27,580 bases of DNA from an uncultured Collinsella sp. Lineage in GTDB: Bacteria > Actinomycetota > Coriobacteriia > Coriobacteriales > Coriobacteriaceae. Shown one piece after another: positions 6,790-14,520 of the stretch (its first letter is position 1; every line of letters starts with the position of its first letter). The notes under the pieces are model-generated. The model had not been told where the DNA came from. It ran no database searches and was given only the letters and a program-made list of their open reading frames with translations. Location: the NCBI GenBank assembly GCA_902478945.1, contig CABSMX010000016.1, positions 1 through 27,580 of the forward strand. The letters are read 5' to 3'. The translations under genes and the position numbers were made by a program.

Positions 6790-8067
6790 CTATTTGACTG
6801 GTTTTCCGGTGGTGACGTAGGCGAGCACCTCGTCGTCGGTGTAGTAGCGCGATGCCGAGTACGTACGTAACTTGTTGGAGTTGGTGATGATGGGCATGCT
6901 GCCGCACAGCGGGTTGTTGGTGTACATAAGCGGGCAGATGCTCGAGACGACGGCGCCGGTAGTCGAGAGGCGTCTGTATGCCGCAGTCTTGCGGAAGGCG
7001 TCTGCCACGGATGGGGCGGCGGTCAGTACGGTGGGTACTTGCACGCGGCAGTTGCCGGAGGCGCTCAGCCCATCGCAGATGGCGTCTGCCCAATGGGCGA
7101 GTTGTGCAGACGAGAGGTGGGGGCAGCCGATGAAGGCAAGCTTGGGGCGCGCGCCCGGGTTCTTCCACATGACGGGGTAGCTCGAGCGGATGCGTTCCAG
7201 CTCGGCGTCGTCAATGCGATAGATTTGGGTGTCTGGTGCTATGAGTTGTTCGCCTTGCTCGACGGCCTCGGGCGTGATGCCGTCCACGTGGTAGAGCCCG
7301 ACAGCGCCGTTCGATGCGCTGGCGGCGCCCATGTCCTTAAGGTAGTCCTGCGTGCCGGGTGTGAGCTCGCGGCCAAGCCAGCGGTCGAGGCCTTTAATGT
7401 AAGGGACGTCTTCCATCACCTTCATGCCAATGGCGCTGCCAAGCACTTGCGCTTCGGGCTTGCGCTTGCAGTCGACTTCGATGATCCAGGTCGCCTTGCG
7501 GCCCTCATCGGTGAGCAGGCCGAATTCCGGGACAAAGCCGGCAATTGAGCCGAACATCTCGATGATGCCGGAGTTGCGATTGCAGCGAGCGCCCAACACG
7601 GAGTTGGCAAAGACCACGGCGCTGCTTTCTGCCCAGCTTAGGATGTCGCCACGTCGAGGTCGATTGCCAACCTCGGGCTGGTAGCAGGTGCAGGTGAAAG
7701 CATCGTTGTCCAATAGGCCCATGCTGCGCAGCTGTGCCTCATAATCGTCTTGTTTGGAATACATAATCTTGAACAGCAGCTTTTGCAGCGGGTTGGCCGG
7801 GACGGCGGGGTCGAGGGGCCTCGGGTCGACCGAGAATGACTGACCGGACAGGGCGCCGTCTTTCAGCAGCTCATCCATAAGGTCATAGACTGGACCGAGC
7901 ATGGAGAGGCCAAAACTTGTGACAAGATGACCGTTTGCGCCGGTCACGGGGACCATACGCTCGGCGCCAAAGCATTCGCCGTACATAACGAGGGTCTTGA
8001 CCACTTTGGCCATGGCGGGGCCCTTGGCGCCGTCGAGCAGGGCTTGTTGTTGGGAGGTCAGGTTCAT
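6790..8067 (-). CDS. Aconitase X large (catalytic) subunit, DUF521 dehydratase
   Basis: The product (425 residues from the ATG at 8067) starts MNLTSQQQALLDGAKGPAMAK, as aconitase-X large subunits do, and has TCTCYQPEVGNRP (126-128 region), ESSAVVFANSVLGARCNRNSG (Cys162), FIGCPHLSS (Cys315) and SSICPLMY (Cys378). Cysteines in the last two motifs are likely Fe-S cluster ligands. The enzyme should remove water from a small hydroxy acid, as homologues do for cis-3-hydroxyproline or 5-phosphomevalonate. An ATG four codons earlier (8079) directly abuts the AAAGG, leaving no spacing, so 8067 is preferred. No pyrroline-2-carboxylate reductase, the usual partner in hydroxyproline use, is seen here; a C=C reductase precedes it instead. 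Confidence 0.87.
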   Translation of the reverse strand: MNLTSQQQALLDGAKGPAMAKVVKTLVMYGECFGAERMVPVTGANGHLVTSFGLSMLGPVYDLMDELLKDGALSGQSFSVDPRPLDPAVPANPLQKLLFKIMYSKQDDYEAQLRSMGLLDNDAFTCTCYQPEVGNRPRRGDILSWAESSAVVFANSVLGARCNRNSGIIEMFGSIAGFVPEFGLLTDEGRKATWIIEVDCKRKPEAQVLGSAIGMKVMEDVPYIKGLDRWLGRELTPGTQDYLKDMGAASASNGAVGLYHVDGITPEAVEQGEQLIAPDTQIYRIDDAELERIRSSYPVMWKNPGARPKLAFIGCPHLSSAQLAHWADAICDGLSASGNCRVQVPTVLTAAPSVADAFRKTAAYRRLSTTGAVVSSICPLMYTNNPLCGSMPIITNSNKLRTYSASRYYTDDEVLAYVTTGKPVK

Positions 8068-8088
8068 CTGTGAGCCCATCCTTTCGTG

Positions 8089-10410
8089 TTAGATATTGGT
8101 GCCGAGCCGGTATGCCGCACGGACCGCTTCGAGCACACGGCCGGGTGCAAACCCATCGCCGATGTTATGCAGCTCGTCTGCGGCGTGTGCCTGCTGCAGT
8201 TTGTAGAACAGCGCGTCGTCGGGGTGTCCGCCGCAGGCAATGATTACTAGGTCGCAAGTTAGCTCGAGTGACTTCCAGTCGTTGCCGATTTTGGGTGCAA
8301 GTGGGTTTTCGACGTTCTCGGGCAAGACCGGTGACCACGAGACGTAGGGGTCGGGAACGTTTTTGTGGCAGTTGCGACTCAAGTGGAGGCGCGCACACCT
8401 CGATGGGGCTCCAGACTCGCGTTTGCCGCCGACTTCCGCGCGCTCGACGCGTGTCATATTGAGGAGCCGCACATTGCGTCCCCTGAGCGCATGGAGTAGG
8501 TGGCCACGATTTGCCGTGCAGGCGCCCTGCATCATGTGAGGCAGCATTTCAATTACGCTGACCTGTGGTATGCCGTGTTCGACGGTGAGCCATTGGGCAA
8601 CCTCGCAGCCCACGGCCCCTCCGCCAATGATGGCGACGGTTTTGGCGTTGCCAAGCAGCGCGGGTTGGCGCAGCAGCTGCGTTGCCTGTACGGCATGGCC
8701 TGATGCTGCAAGCTCCGTAAGGCCGGGGATGGGCGGTATCGCATTGGAAGTGCCTGTTGCGCACACGATTGCGTCGAAGCCTGCCTTTGCAAGATCTTCG
8801 GCGCGTGCTGCCCGCCCAAGTTCGAGTGTCAGGTTCCCGTTGGGTTTTTCTGCCTGCTCGCGCACCTGTCGAACAAGATATGATCGGTAGTTATCGAGGT
8901 CGAACTTGATTCGGGCGGCGCTGGCGGAGAGGAGTTTTCCTCCAAGTTCATCTTCGACGTCGATGAGCTTTACGTCGTGGCCACGACGCGCGGCGATTAG
9001 CGCACAGACCATCCCGGCGGGTCCGGCTCCTATCACCGCTATGCGTTTGGGTTCTATGGCAGGAGCGGGTGTCTGGGGCATGAGGTATTCAAAGCTGCAG
9101 CGTGGATTGACGGCGCACTGCGGGTGGCCTCCTTCGACAAACTCGTTGAGGCATCCTTCCTGGCATCCGATGCAGGGGCGAATATCTGCCACGCGACCGG
9201 CGTACGCCTTGTTGGGCCACTCGGGATCCGCAAGCAGCGGGCGTCCGAGCATGATCATATCGGCGTCGCCATTGCGAAGGGCGCGTTCGGCAATGTCGGG
9301 GTAGCCCAACTTACCCACCGCGACAACGGGTACGGGAAGGCCGGCATTGGATCGGATATTGTCGGCGGCAAAGCGCTCCCGAACGGCGCGCGCCACGGGA
9401 ACGAAGCAGCCTGCGGGCATGCTCGCAGGCGGGTGGGGCATCCACCAGTTGTCATAGCAACCAAGGTCGACGTCAAAGATGTCTACTCCCGCCGCCACGA
9501 GCTCTTCCATATAGCACAGGGTCTGTTCGACGGTACGGCCGCCGCGCATGCGTCCCAGATAGGTCGAATTCATGACCTGCTCGTCATAGGTTTCCTCGAG
9601 TGCAAGCGAAAGGTCGATGCGGTACATGATGGGGTAGTCGGGCCCAACGCGGCGACGGATTTCTTTGACCATATCGAGGCCAAATTGACGCCAATCGGCA
9701 TAACGTCCGAGCTTGCGATGGTTAAAGGCGGGGTTTCCGAGCTGCTCGATAAGATAACCTTCGTGTCCGTGCAAATAGACGCCATCGATGCCCATGGCAT
9801 GGGCATCGGCCGCCGCTTGGCCGATACTGTTTACGATACGGCGCAGCTTTTGGTTCGAGAGGCGCATGCATGGAATGGCTGGGATGTAGTAGTTAGGCAA
9901 GAAACTCGCCGAGACCGGAAACTTCTTTTGCGTGATGAGGCATTGCGGGTTGCCCACGCGGCCGAGTCCAGCCGTAAGCTGGACAAAAATGCGCGATCCG
10001 AAGGCATGGACACCTTGGGCAAGGTCGCGCCAGCCTGCCATAACGGTTCGGCTTCGATCGATGCGCGGGAAATAGGTGAGCTTGTCCAGCTCGGTGACCG
10101 TGGTATCGATGCCGTGGCTTACCGGTACGAGTCCTGTTGTAATGAGGCCGCAGCCGCCTTTGGCGCGGGCGAAAAAGTACTGCAGCATCATGTCGCTGGG
10201 GCGACCAGTTTCCTCGCACATGTCGATATTGCCCATCGGCGCCATGACGATGCGGTTTTTGACGGTGAGCTTGTTAATTTTGATGGGAGAGAAGAGCTTG
10301 TCAAAAGGATAGAGCTCTTGTGTCATGCGGGACGATCCGCAACCGGAATTTGTGGCGGGCCAGCTGTCGAATGAGTCGACGAGTTGCTGCACCAGTACGT
10401 CTTTTCCCAA
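8089..10410 (-). CDS. FMN/Fe-S/FAD oxidoreductase of the FadH/BaiCD (old yellow enzyme) family
   Basis: The product is about 773 residues. The N-terminal half is an old-yellow-enzyme barrel (FSPIKINKLTVKNRIVMAPMG near 40-60; HGHEGYLIEQ at 214-223, with EGYLI as in E. coli FadH). A [4Fe-4S] motif CIGCQEGC plus a later Cys (413, 416, 420, 432) joins it to an FAD/NAD(P) domain (VIGAGPAG near 461; AIIGGGAVG later). Relatives reduce enoyl or dienoyl bonds, or bile-acid intermediates, using NAD(P)H. The TTG at 10410 is chosen because AAAGGA ends six bases before it and a promoter lies at 10447-10474. The ATG at 10323 fits the family's usual start but has no clear ribosome-binding site. The aconitase-X large subunit follows about 20 bases on. 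Confidence 0.88.
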   Translation of the reverse strand: MGKDVLVQQLVDSFDSWPATNSGCGSSRMTQELYPFDKLFSPIKINKLTVKNRIVMAPMGNIDMCEETGRPSDMMLQYFFARAKGGCGLITTGLVPVSHGIDTTVTELDKLTYFPRIDRSRTVMAGWRDLAQGVHAFGSRIFVQLTAGLGRVGNPQCLITQKKFPVSASFLPNYYIPAIPCMRLSNQKLRRIVNSIGQAAADAHAMGIDGVYLHGHEGYLIEQLGNPAFNHRKLGRYADWRQFGLDMVKEIRRRVGPDYPIMYRIDLSLALEETYDEQVMNSTYLGRMRGGRTVEQTLCYMEELVAAGVDIFDVDLGCYDNWWMPHPPASMPAGCFVPVARAVRERFAADNIRSNAGLPVPVVAVGKLGYPDIAERALRNGDADMIMLGRPLLADPEWPNKAYAGRVADIRPCIGCQEGCLNEFVEGGHPQCAVNPRCSFEYLMPQTPAPAIEPKRIAVIGAGPAGMVCALIAARRGHDVKLIDVEDELGGKLLSASAARIKFDLDNYRSYLVRQVREQAEKPNGNLTLELGRAARAEDLAKAGFDAIVCATGTSNAIPPIPGLTELAASGHAVQATQLLRQPALLGNAKTVAIIGGGAVGCEVAQWLTVEHGIPQVSVIEMLPHMMQGACTANRGHLLHALRGRNVRLLNMTRVERAEVGGKRESGAPSRCARLHLSRNCHKNVPDPYVSWSPVLPENVENPLAPKIGNDWKSLELTCDLVIIACGGHPDDALFYKLQQAHAADELHNIGDGFAPGRVLEAVRAAYRLGTNI

Positions 10411-10446
10411 TGAGGTTCCTTTCTGATGTTGACAAGGTAACAAAGC

Positions 10447-10474
10447 AGTTTACGTCTAAATGTTTAATAGTCAA
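10447..10474 (-). promoter_or_regulatory. Promoter of the oxidoreductase/aconitase-X cluster
   Basis: On the minus strand, TTGACT (10474-10469) and TAAACT (10452-10447) are 16 bases apart, a good vegetative promoter. Transcription would begin near 10440, giving a leader of about 30 bases before the TTG at 10410. A start at the more distant TTG (10443) would then lie upstream of the transcript. Confidence 0.65.
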
Positions 10475-10543
10475 CAACAAAGGCATGAGTTCGGTGAAGG
10501 AAAAAAGGACTCGATGAGCGTCGGATGGCAAGCTGTGTTGCTG

Positions 10544-10562
10544 CATTAGCTGCCAGCTAATG
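10544..10562. repeat. Perfect 9-bp palindrome, candidate operator
   Basis: CATTAGCTG-C-CAGCTAATG is a perfect inverted repeat in the gap between the divergent oxidoreductase and FxLYD genes. It falls almost exactly in the spacer of a weak plus-strand promoter candidate (TTGCTG 10538-10543, TGAATT 10561-10566) and lies 70 bases upstream of the minus-strand promoter. It looks like a dimeric regulator site; the regulator is not in this window. Confidence 0.5.
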
Positions 10563-10579
10563 AATTTGAGCTCGCTGCC

Positions 10580-10623
10580 TCCTACGATGTGCTGTGTGCC
10601 GGCGCGGTAGCCGGATCGTAGGA
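10580..10623 (+). promoter_or_regulatory. Leader hairpin covering the FxLYD gene's ribosome-binding site
   Basis: TCCTACGAT (10580-10588) pairs perfectly with ATCGTAGGA (10615-10623), enclosing a smaller CCGGC/GCCGG hairpin (10599-10614). The 3' arm overlaps the start of the AGGAAGGA ribosome-binding site, so folding could limit translation of the gene at 10634. Confidence 0.5.
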
Positions 10624-10633
10624 AGGATGCATA

Positions 10634-11077
10634 ATGGCAAAAGAGGGAAAGAAGCCGATCGGCAAGATCGTATTGGGTGTCATCGTGGTGCTCGTTGTTG
10701 CCGGCGTCGTAGGGTCTATGGGCGGCAACTCGTCTGATTCGTCTACGGGTGATGCAGCAAAGTCTGCCGAACAGGCCCAGCAAGTCGAAGAACAAAAAGA
10801 GGCACAAGAGCCCTATACGGTTTCGGATGAGGCCGGTGATACGTCTAATCAGTTCGCGTATAAGATCACTGGCACGTTGACCAATAATACGGATAAAGAG
10901 CAAAGCTACATTCAGATTGAGTATGTTCTGTATGACGCAGACGGCAATCAGGTGGGAACGGCTCTTGCAAATACTAACCATCTCAAAGCGGGTGGCACCT
11001 GGAAGTTCGAAGCGATAAGCACGGTATCTCCCGACCAGGTTGCCAGCTGGGAACGTTCTGACGTGAGCGGCTTTTAA
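10634..11077 (+). CDS. FxLYD-type membrane-anchored extracellular protein
   Basis: The 147-residue product has a short basic start (MAKEGKKPIGK), one transmembrane segment (about 11-30), a low-complexity Ser/Gly and Gln/Glu-rich linker (31-60) and a small beta domain (61-147): FAYKITGTLTNNTDKEQSYIQIEYVLYDADGNQVGTA, then LKAGGTWKFEA. This pattern of a tolerated tail with IxYxLYDxxG is the FxLYD domain, found on the outside of Gram-positive cells with no known activity. The ATG follows AGGAAGGA by about seven bases, and that site sits beside a leader hairpin. The next gene, 46 bases on, encodes an XRE-like protein; joint transcription is possible. Confidence 0.78.
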   Translation: MAKEGKKPIGKIVLGVIVVLVVAGVVGSMGGNSSDSSTGDAAKSAEQAQQVEEQKEAQEPYTVSDEAGDTSNQFAYKITGTLTNNTDKEQSYIQIEYVLYDADGNQVGTALANTNHLKAGGTWKFEAISTVSPDQVASWERSDVSGF

Positions 11078-11123
11078 CTAGAATTAAAAACATGGTTACT
11101 ATGCGAGCTGGGGGTGAGGCCAT

Positions 11124-11546
11124 ATGCCCAATAAAAAGTTAACCGAAGAGTTGCTCAACGAGCTGCTTGATGCCCCGAGTATCGAGGGCTATATCAAAGA
11201 GCATGACTTTACCGCCCCGTCGCTTTCGGAGTATCTGAAACAGCTTTTGGAAGAAAAGGGGCTGGAGCGTTCGCGCGTGGTGCGTATGGCCGACCTCAAC
11301 GAGACGTTTGGCTATCAGATCTTTACCGGTGCGCGGCATCCGAGCCGCAATAAGGTGCTGCAGATTGCCTTTGCCATGGCGCTGACGCTCAAGGAGACCG
11401 ACCGCGTCTTGACGGCGGCGGGCGCCAATGTCCTCAACTGCAAGGACCGCCGTGACGCCATCATCATTTTCTGCATCGATCGTGGCTGCAGCCTGCAAAA
11501 GGTGAACGAGGAGCTGTATCGCTTTGGTGAGGAGACGGTGAGCTAA
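11124..11546 (+). CDS. XRE-like helix-turn-helix protein, possible kinase partner
   Basis: This 140-residue protein has a helical N-terminal segment (LTEELLNELLDAPSIEGYIKEH) and a helix-turn-helix-like region (about 35-95: LSEYLKQLLEEKGLERSRVVRMADLNETFGYQIFTGARHPSRNKVLQIAFAMALTLKETDRVL in outline), ending with a short acidic tail. The order resembles XRE repressor folds, but the recognition helix is weakly conserved. Homologues of this type often sit next to a Ser/Thr kinase, as here, where a kinase gene starts about 95 bases on. It may be that kinase's target or a regulator of it. GGGGGTGAGG lies shortly before the ATG at 11124. Confidence 0.7.
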   Translation: MPNKKLTEELLNELLDAPSIEGYIKEHDFTAPSLSEYLKQLLEEKGLERSRVVRMADLNETFGYQIFTGARHPSRNKVLQIAFAMALTLKETDRVLTAAGANVLNCKDRRDAIIIFCIDRGCSLQKVNEELYRFGEETVS

Positions 11547-11590
11547 CGGTTAGCTGACGGTGGAAGCGCCGTTCACGACATTTTGAACGT

Positions 11591-11632
11591 GCAGGGCACG
11601 GGCGTCATGGGGCGTCCGTGCCCTGCGTTATT
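11591..11632 (+). terminator. Hairpin between the XRE and kinase genes
   Basis: GCAGGGCACGG (11591-11601) pairs with CCGTGCCCTGC (11616-11626) around a 14-base loop and is followed by GTTATT. It may be a weak terminator after the XRE gene or a leader structure of the kinase gene. An in-frame GTG at 11618 lies within the stem and is not a plausible start. Confidence 0.5.
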
Positions 11633-11641
11633 ATGGACGCT

Positions 11642-13033
11642 ATGGATACTCAGAGCCCAACATATTCCGATGATGAGTTGACCGCTGCGCTCGCCGGACA
11701 CCTGGCGTCACTTGAGCGTGATGACAGTTATCGCGTAGACCGTGTGCTCAAGCACTCCGACGTCGAGACGACCGAGCTCGTATACTTTGAGGGCTCTGGC
11801 GGGGGATCTCTTGGCCCCTTTGTTCGCAAGCGCATCGACGCGTCGGCCCAGATTGGCGGGGCGTATGAACGCCTGTTTGCGGCCCAGCATGCCGGGCGAC
11901 GTTACGAGCACTTGCCTCGGATTGTCGATTGCCGCCGCGTGGGCGACGAGCTTTGCGTGGTCATGGAATATATCGAAGGCGAAACGCTCGGGGCCCTGGT
12001 GGGGCGTTTGGGTGCGACGCCCGATTATGCTTGTGAGCTGTTTGGCGCCCTTTGTGATGCAGTTGCGGAGCTCCATGCCGGCTTTGCGTCGGCGGGGGAG
12101 ATGGCCGCTCCGGTGATCCATCGCGACCTAAAGCCCTCGAATATCATCGTGTCGGGCGCGAGCTATACGCCCGATACGGGCATGACGTTTTCATCGCTGG
12201 TGATTATCGATTTGGGAATCGCTCGCGTGTGGCGCGAGGGAGCCGATGCCGATACCGTTAAGTTTGGCACGCGTCCCTATGCGCCGCCCGAGCAGTATGG
12301 TTTTGGTCAGACGAGCGTGCGCAGCGATGTCTATGCGCTCGGTGCCCTGCTGTTCTTTTGTCTGACGGGGGCCGACCCCAAGCCGGGTCGGGGCATGCGC
12401 AAGCAATGCGAGGCATATGATATCCCCGCCTCGCTTGCCGATGTTATTTGCATGGCGATGGCGCTCGATCCGGACAAGCGCTTTGCAAGCGCGAAGGCGC
12501 TAGGGCACGCTGCGCGCGCATCGTATGCGTCGTGCGCGCCGACGCCGTCGTGCGCGCCGAATGCTGCTTCTTTCCAAGAGCCTCCCGAGCGGCGAGCCAT
12601 GTGCCCTGCGCCCGTGCTCCCCACGGATCAGTCTCAGGGTGGATTGCCGTTGGTGCCTGAGCGCCCGAATTTACTCTCCCGCATTCCCGACACCGTTGGG
12701 CGCATTTGGAACGCATTCGTCTATCTTTCGCTACTTGTTTTCTTTGCCGGAAGCCATTTTGCCGTTTTTCATCCTACGGGCGCCAACCAAAACTACCCGA
12801 TGTGGTTTCTCGCGATTGAGTATTTTATCTTCGTCGACGGTCTCGCAGTGCTCATTCATTTTGTGATGCTCGACAAACGCCGCCTTCGCCGGCGGTTTGA
12901 GCTACTCGATAGATACCACGGTAAAAAGCTTGCAAAGCTCTGGCTCAAGGCTATGGGTGTGCTCTTGTTGGCAATGATTATCATCGTTGCCATTGCAAAC
13001 GCGACTGGCGTCGTCGATACCTCCGTCGCGTAA
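11642..13033 (+). CDS. Membrane Ser/Thr protein kinase (Hanks type)
   Basis: The product (463 residues from 11642) has a cytoplasmic kinase domain at about 30-290: ATP-binding Lys in GPFVRKRID (Lys63), MEYIEGETL, catalytic HRDLKPSN (160-167), DLGIAR (190-195, a DLG form of DFG), and GTRPYAPPEQYGFGQTSVRSD in the activation segment. A Pro/Cys-rich linker follows, then three hydrophobic segments near 356-375, 388-409 and 434-453. There are no PASTA or other recognisable sensor domains. Neither ATG (11633 or 11642) has a normal ribosome-binding site; 11642 was chosen, and a TATTAT eight bases before it even allows a leaderless transcript. The XRE-like protein encoded upstream is a possible substrate. 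Confidence 0.87.
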   Translation: MDTQSPTYSDDELTAALAGHLASLERDDSYRVDRVLKHSDVETTELVYFEGSGGGSLGPFVRKRIDASAQIGGAYERLFAAQHAGRRYEHLPRIVDCRRVGDELCVVMEYIEGETLGALVGRLGATPDYACELFGALCDAVAELHAGFASAGEMAAPVIHRDLKPSNIIVSGASYTPDTGMTFSSLVIIDLGIARVWREGADADTVKFGTRPYAPPEQYGFGQTSVRSDVYALGALLFFCLTGADPKPGRGMRKQCEAYDIPASLADVICMAMALDPDKRFASAKALGHAARASYASCAPTPSCAPNAASFQEPPERRAMCPAPVLPTDQSQGGLPLVPERPNLLSRIPDTVGRIWNAFVYLSLLVFFAGSHFAVFHPTGANQNYPMWFLAIEYFIFVDGLAVLIHFVMLDKRRLRRRFELLDRYHGKKLAKLWLKAMGVLLLAMIIIVAIANATGVVDTSVA

Positions 13034-13038
13034 AAGAA

Positions 13039-13062
13039 AAAGGGCCCCAATTGGGGCCCTTT
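13039..13062. terminator. Bidirectional terminator between kinase and wall-enzyme genes
   Basis: A perfect 24-base palindrome (AAAGGGCCCCAA and its complement) separates two converging genes. On the minus strand it runs into TTTCTTTTA, a good U-rich tail; on the plus strand only TTT follows. It probably serves both genes. Confidence 0.85.
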
Positions 13063-13072
13063 GACGTTGATC

Positions 13073-14206
13073 TTAGATGCGGTTCATCTGGGTTGCAACC
13101 TTGTTGTACCAGTCCTGCCACGTGGGCGGGCAGTACTTTTTGGCGGCTGCCGGGGTAAGCGTGGAGCCATAGTTGGCGCCCAGGTAGGCAACGTGGGCAG
13201 AGACGCCCTCGCTCCAGCTACCAAAGCTCCGCCAGCCGCCGCCGCGGGCGCTCCAGCCCCAGGCGTTATAGGAGCCGGCACAATAGAGGCCCTTGCTGCT
13301 CTCGATGCAGGCGATGGCGGGAGACCAGCGAGGGTCAACACCGGTGTTCCAGGCTGCCACGGCAAAGTTGTAACCCTGGCCTGCCATGGGGGAGCCGGCG
13401 AGGTAGTTGTCGATGCGACTCGTCCACTCGTTGATAAACGAGTCGTAATCGGAGTTGCCGGTATTGGAGTTGTTCACCGTGGTGTCGATAGTGGTGTTGG
13501 CGTTATTGGCCTGGCTGTTGGAGTTGTTGCCGCTCACGCCCTCGCCCGAGAGCTTCTCGGCGGCAGCGGCCTTGTCGGCCTCGAGCTTGGCCAGCTCGGC
13601 GGCATTCTCCTGCTCGGCCTTTGCCTGGGCTTCGCTGCGAAGCTGCTGGGCCTGTGCCAGTGCGTCCTCGGCGGTTTTCTGCTCGGTCTCGAGTTGGGAC
13701 TTGGCCTGCTCGAGCTCGGTCTTGTTCTGCTCGAGTTCGGTCTGCATCTTGTTGAGCTCTTCGATCTCGTCGACGCTCGAGCTCGTGATCTGGTTGGTGT
13801 ACTTGCAGGTGGTGATGAACTCGCCCAGGCTCTGCGCGTTGACCAGGAAGCTCACGATGGGGTTGGTGCCCTTCTGGTACTTATACAGATCGCGCATGGC
13901 GGAGCTCGCCTTGGCCTGTTGATCGGGAAGTTCGGCTTCGATCTTCTCGATGCTTGCCTCGTTAGTGTCGATTTGCTTCTGCAGATCCTCGAGCTTGGTG
14001 CGGGCTTCGTTGTAGGCACTCGTGGCGGTTTCGATTTTCTGCTGGGCAGCGGAAAGCTGATCCTGCGTTGCCTGCGAGGCGGCATAGGCTGCGACGGGGG
14101 AGAGCATCGGCGCGGCCGTCAGTGTAACGGCAAGCGCGGCGCTCGTGATGATACGAGCCGGCTTCGACGCGATGAGCGCTGCGGTGCGATGGTTCGAATG
14201 CTGCAT
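13073..14206 (-). CDS. Secreted coiled-coil protein with lysozyme/transglycosylase-like domain
   Basis: The 377-residue protein has a signal peptide (cleavage likely after PVAAYA, about residue 42), a long coiled coil (about 45-225; QLSAAQQKIE, LEDLQKQIDT, ELEQNKTELEQAK and similar) as in the CwlO/PcsB/RipA N-terminal domain, an Asn/Ser/Thr-rich linker (about 228-265), and a C-terminal domain of about 105 residues with IACIESSKGLYCAG, NAWGW and WRSFGSWSEGVSAHVAYL. That last part resembles lysozyme-like transglycosylases or glucosaminidases, with the Glu of IESS as probable catalytic acid. It likely cuts peptidoglycan, with the coiled coil meeting a membrane partner such as FtsEX. AGAGGGA precedes the ATG at 14206. 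The D-Asp ligase gene diverges upstream. Confidence 0.82.
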   Translation of the reverse strand: MQHSNHRTAALIASKPARIITSAALAVTLTAAPMLSPVAAYAASQATQDQLSAAQQKIETATSAYNEARTKLEDLQKQIDTNEASIEKIEAELPDQQAKASSAMRDLYKYQKGTNPIVSFLVNAQSLGEFITTCKYTNQITSSSVDEIEELNKMQTELEQNKTELEQAKSQLETEQKTAEDALAQAQQLRSEAQAKAEQENAAELAKLEADKAAAAEKLSGEGVSGNNSNSQANNANTTIDTTVNNSNTGNSDYDSFINEWTSRIDNYLAGSPMAGQGYNFAVAAWNTGVDPRWSPAIACIESSKGLYCAGSYNAWGWSARGGGWRSFGSWSEGVSAHVAYLGANYGSTLTPAAAKKYCPPTWQDWYNKVATQMNRI

Positions 14207-14520
14207 CCAGTCCCTCTGCAATCAATCGTAGGTTATAATTCGAAAGGTATTCTACTACTGCTTTCGACCTCAACTTGAACCTTAAAGGTTCTAAAGGGTC
14301 AAGTTGAACTTGAGGTTTTGGTCTTGACCTGCAGTTATAGTGAATTGTTAAGAAACCATAGAGTTCAACTTTAACGTTACGGAACCCTGCGGGCTCGATC
14401 ATAAGCGCCTGCTTGCCATAGATATGGTGGAACTTTGGGAAGCGGCAGTTTGGCACGCTAGAATAAACCAGTTGCATAAAGACCGCCCATCGTACGGGCA
14501 GTTGATGATAGGAAGTTTCC
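14207..14520. other. Divergent intergenic region with nested inverted repeats
   Basis: This gap of about 310 bases holds no convincing gene. GAACCTT-A-AAGGTTC (14277-14291) is a perfect palindrome nested between TCAACTTGA (14270-14278) and TCAAGTTGA (14299-14307). Further AACTTGA-like motifs follow up to about 14375. Possible promoter parts are TAGAAT (14459-14464) for the ATP-grasp gene and TTATAA-like sequence near 14233-14240 for the wall-enzyme gene, both without good -35 elements. A regulator binding the repeated TCAAC/GTTGA motif is possible. Confidence 0.45.

Noticed and set aside
9124..10374. 416-codon plus-strand open frame opposite the flavin reductase
   Set aside because: Antisense frame caused by G+C-rich codon use; the minus-strand protein has clear Fe-S, FMN and FAD motifs.
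8089..10410. Naming the oxidoreductase as a bile-acid enzyme (BaiCD or BaiH)
   Set aside because: The domain layout is shared by many enoate reductases; no other bai genes are nearby and the partner genes point to another substrate.
13061..14278. 405-codon open frame on the plus strand opposite the wall-enzyme gene
   Set aside because: It is a mirror of the coiled-coil gene: Leu/Gly-rich low-complexity translation, no family, and the minus-strand frame has a signal peptide, domain and ribosome-binding site.
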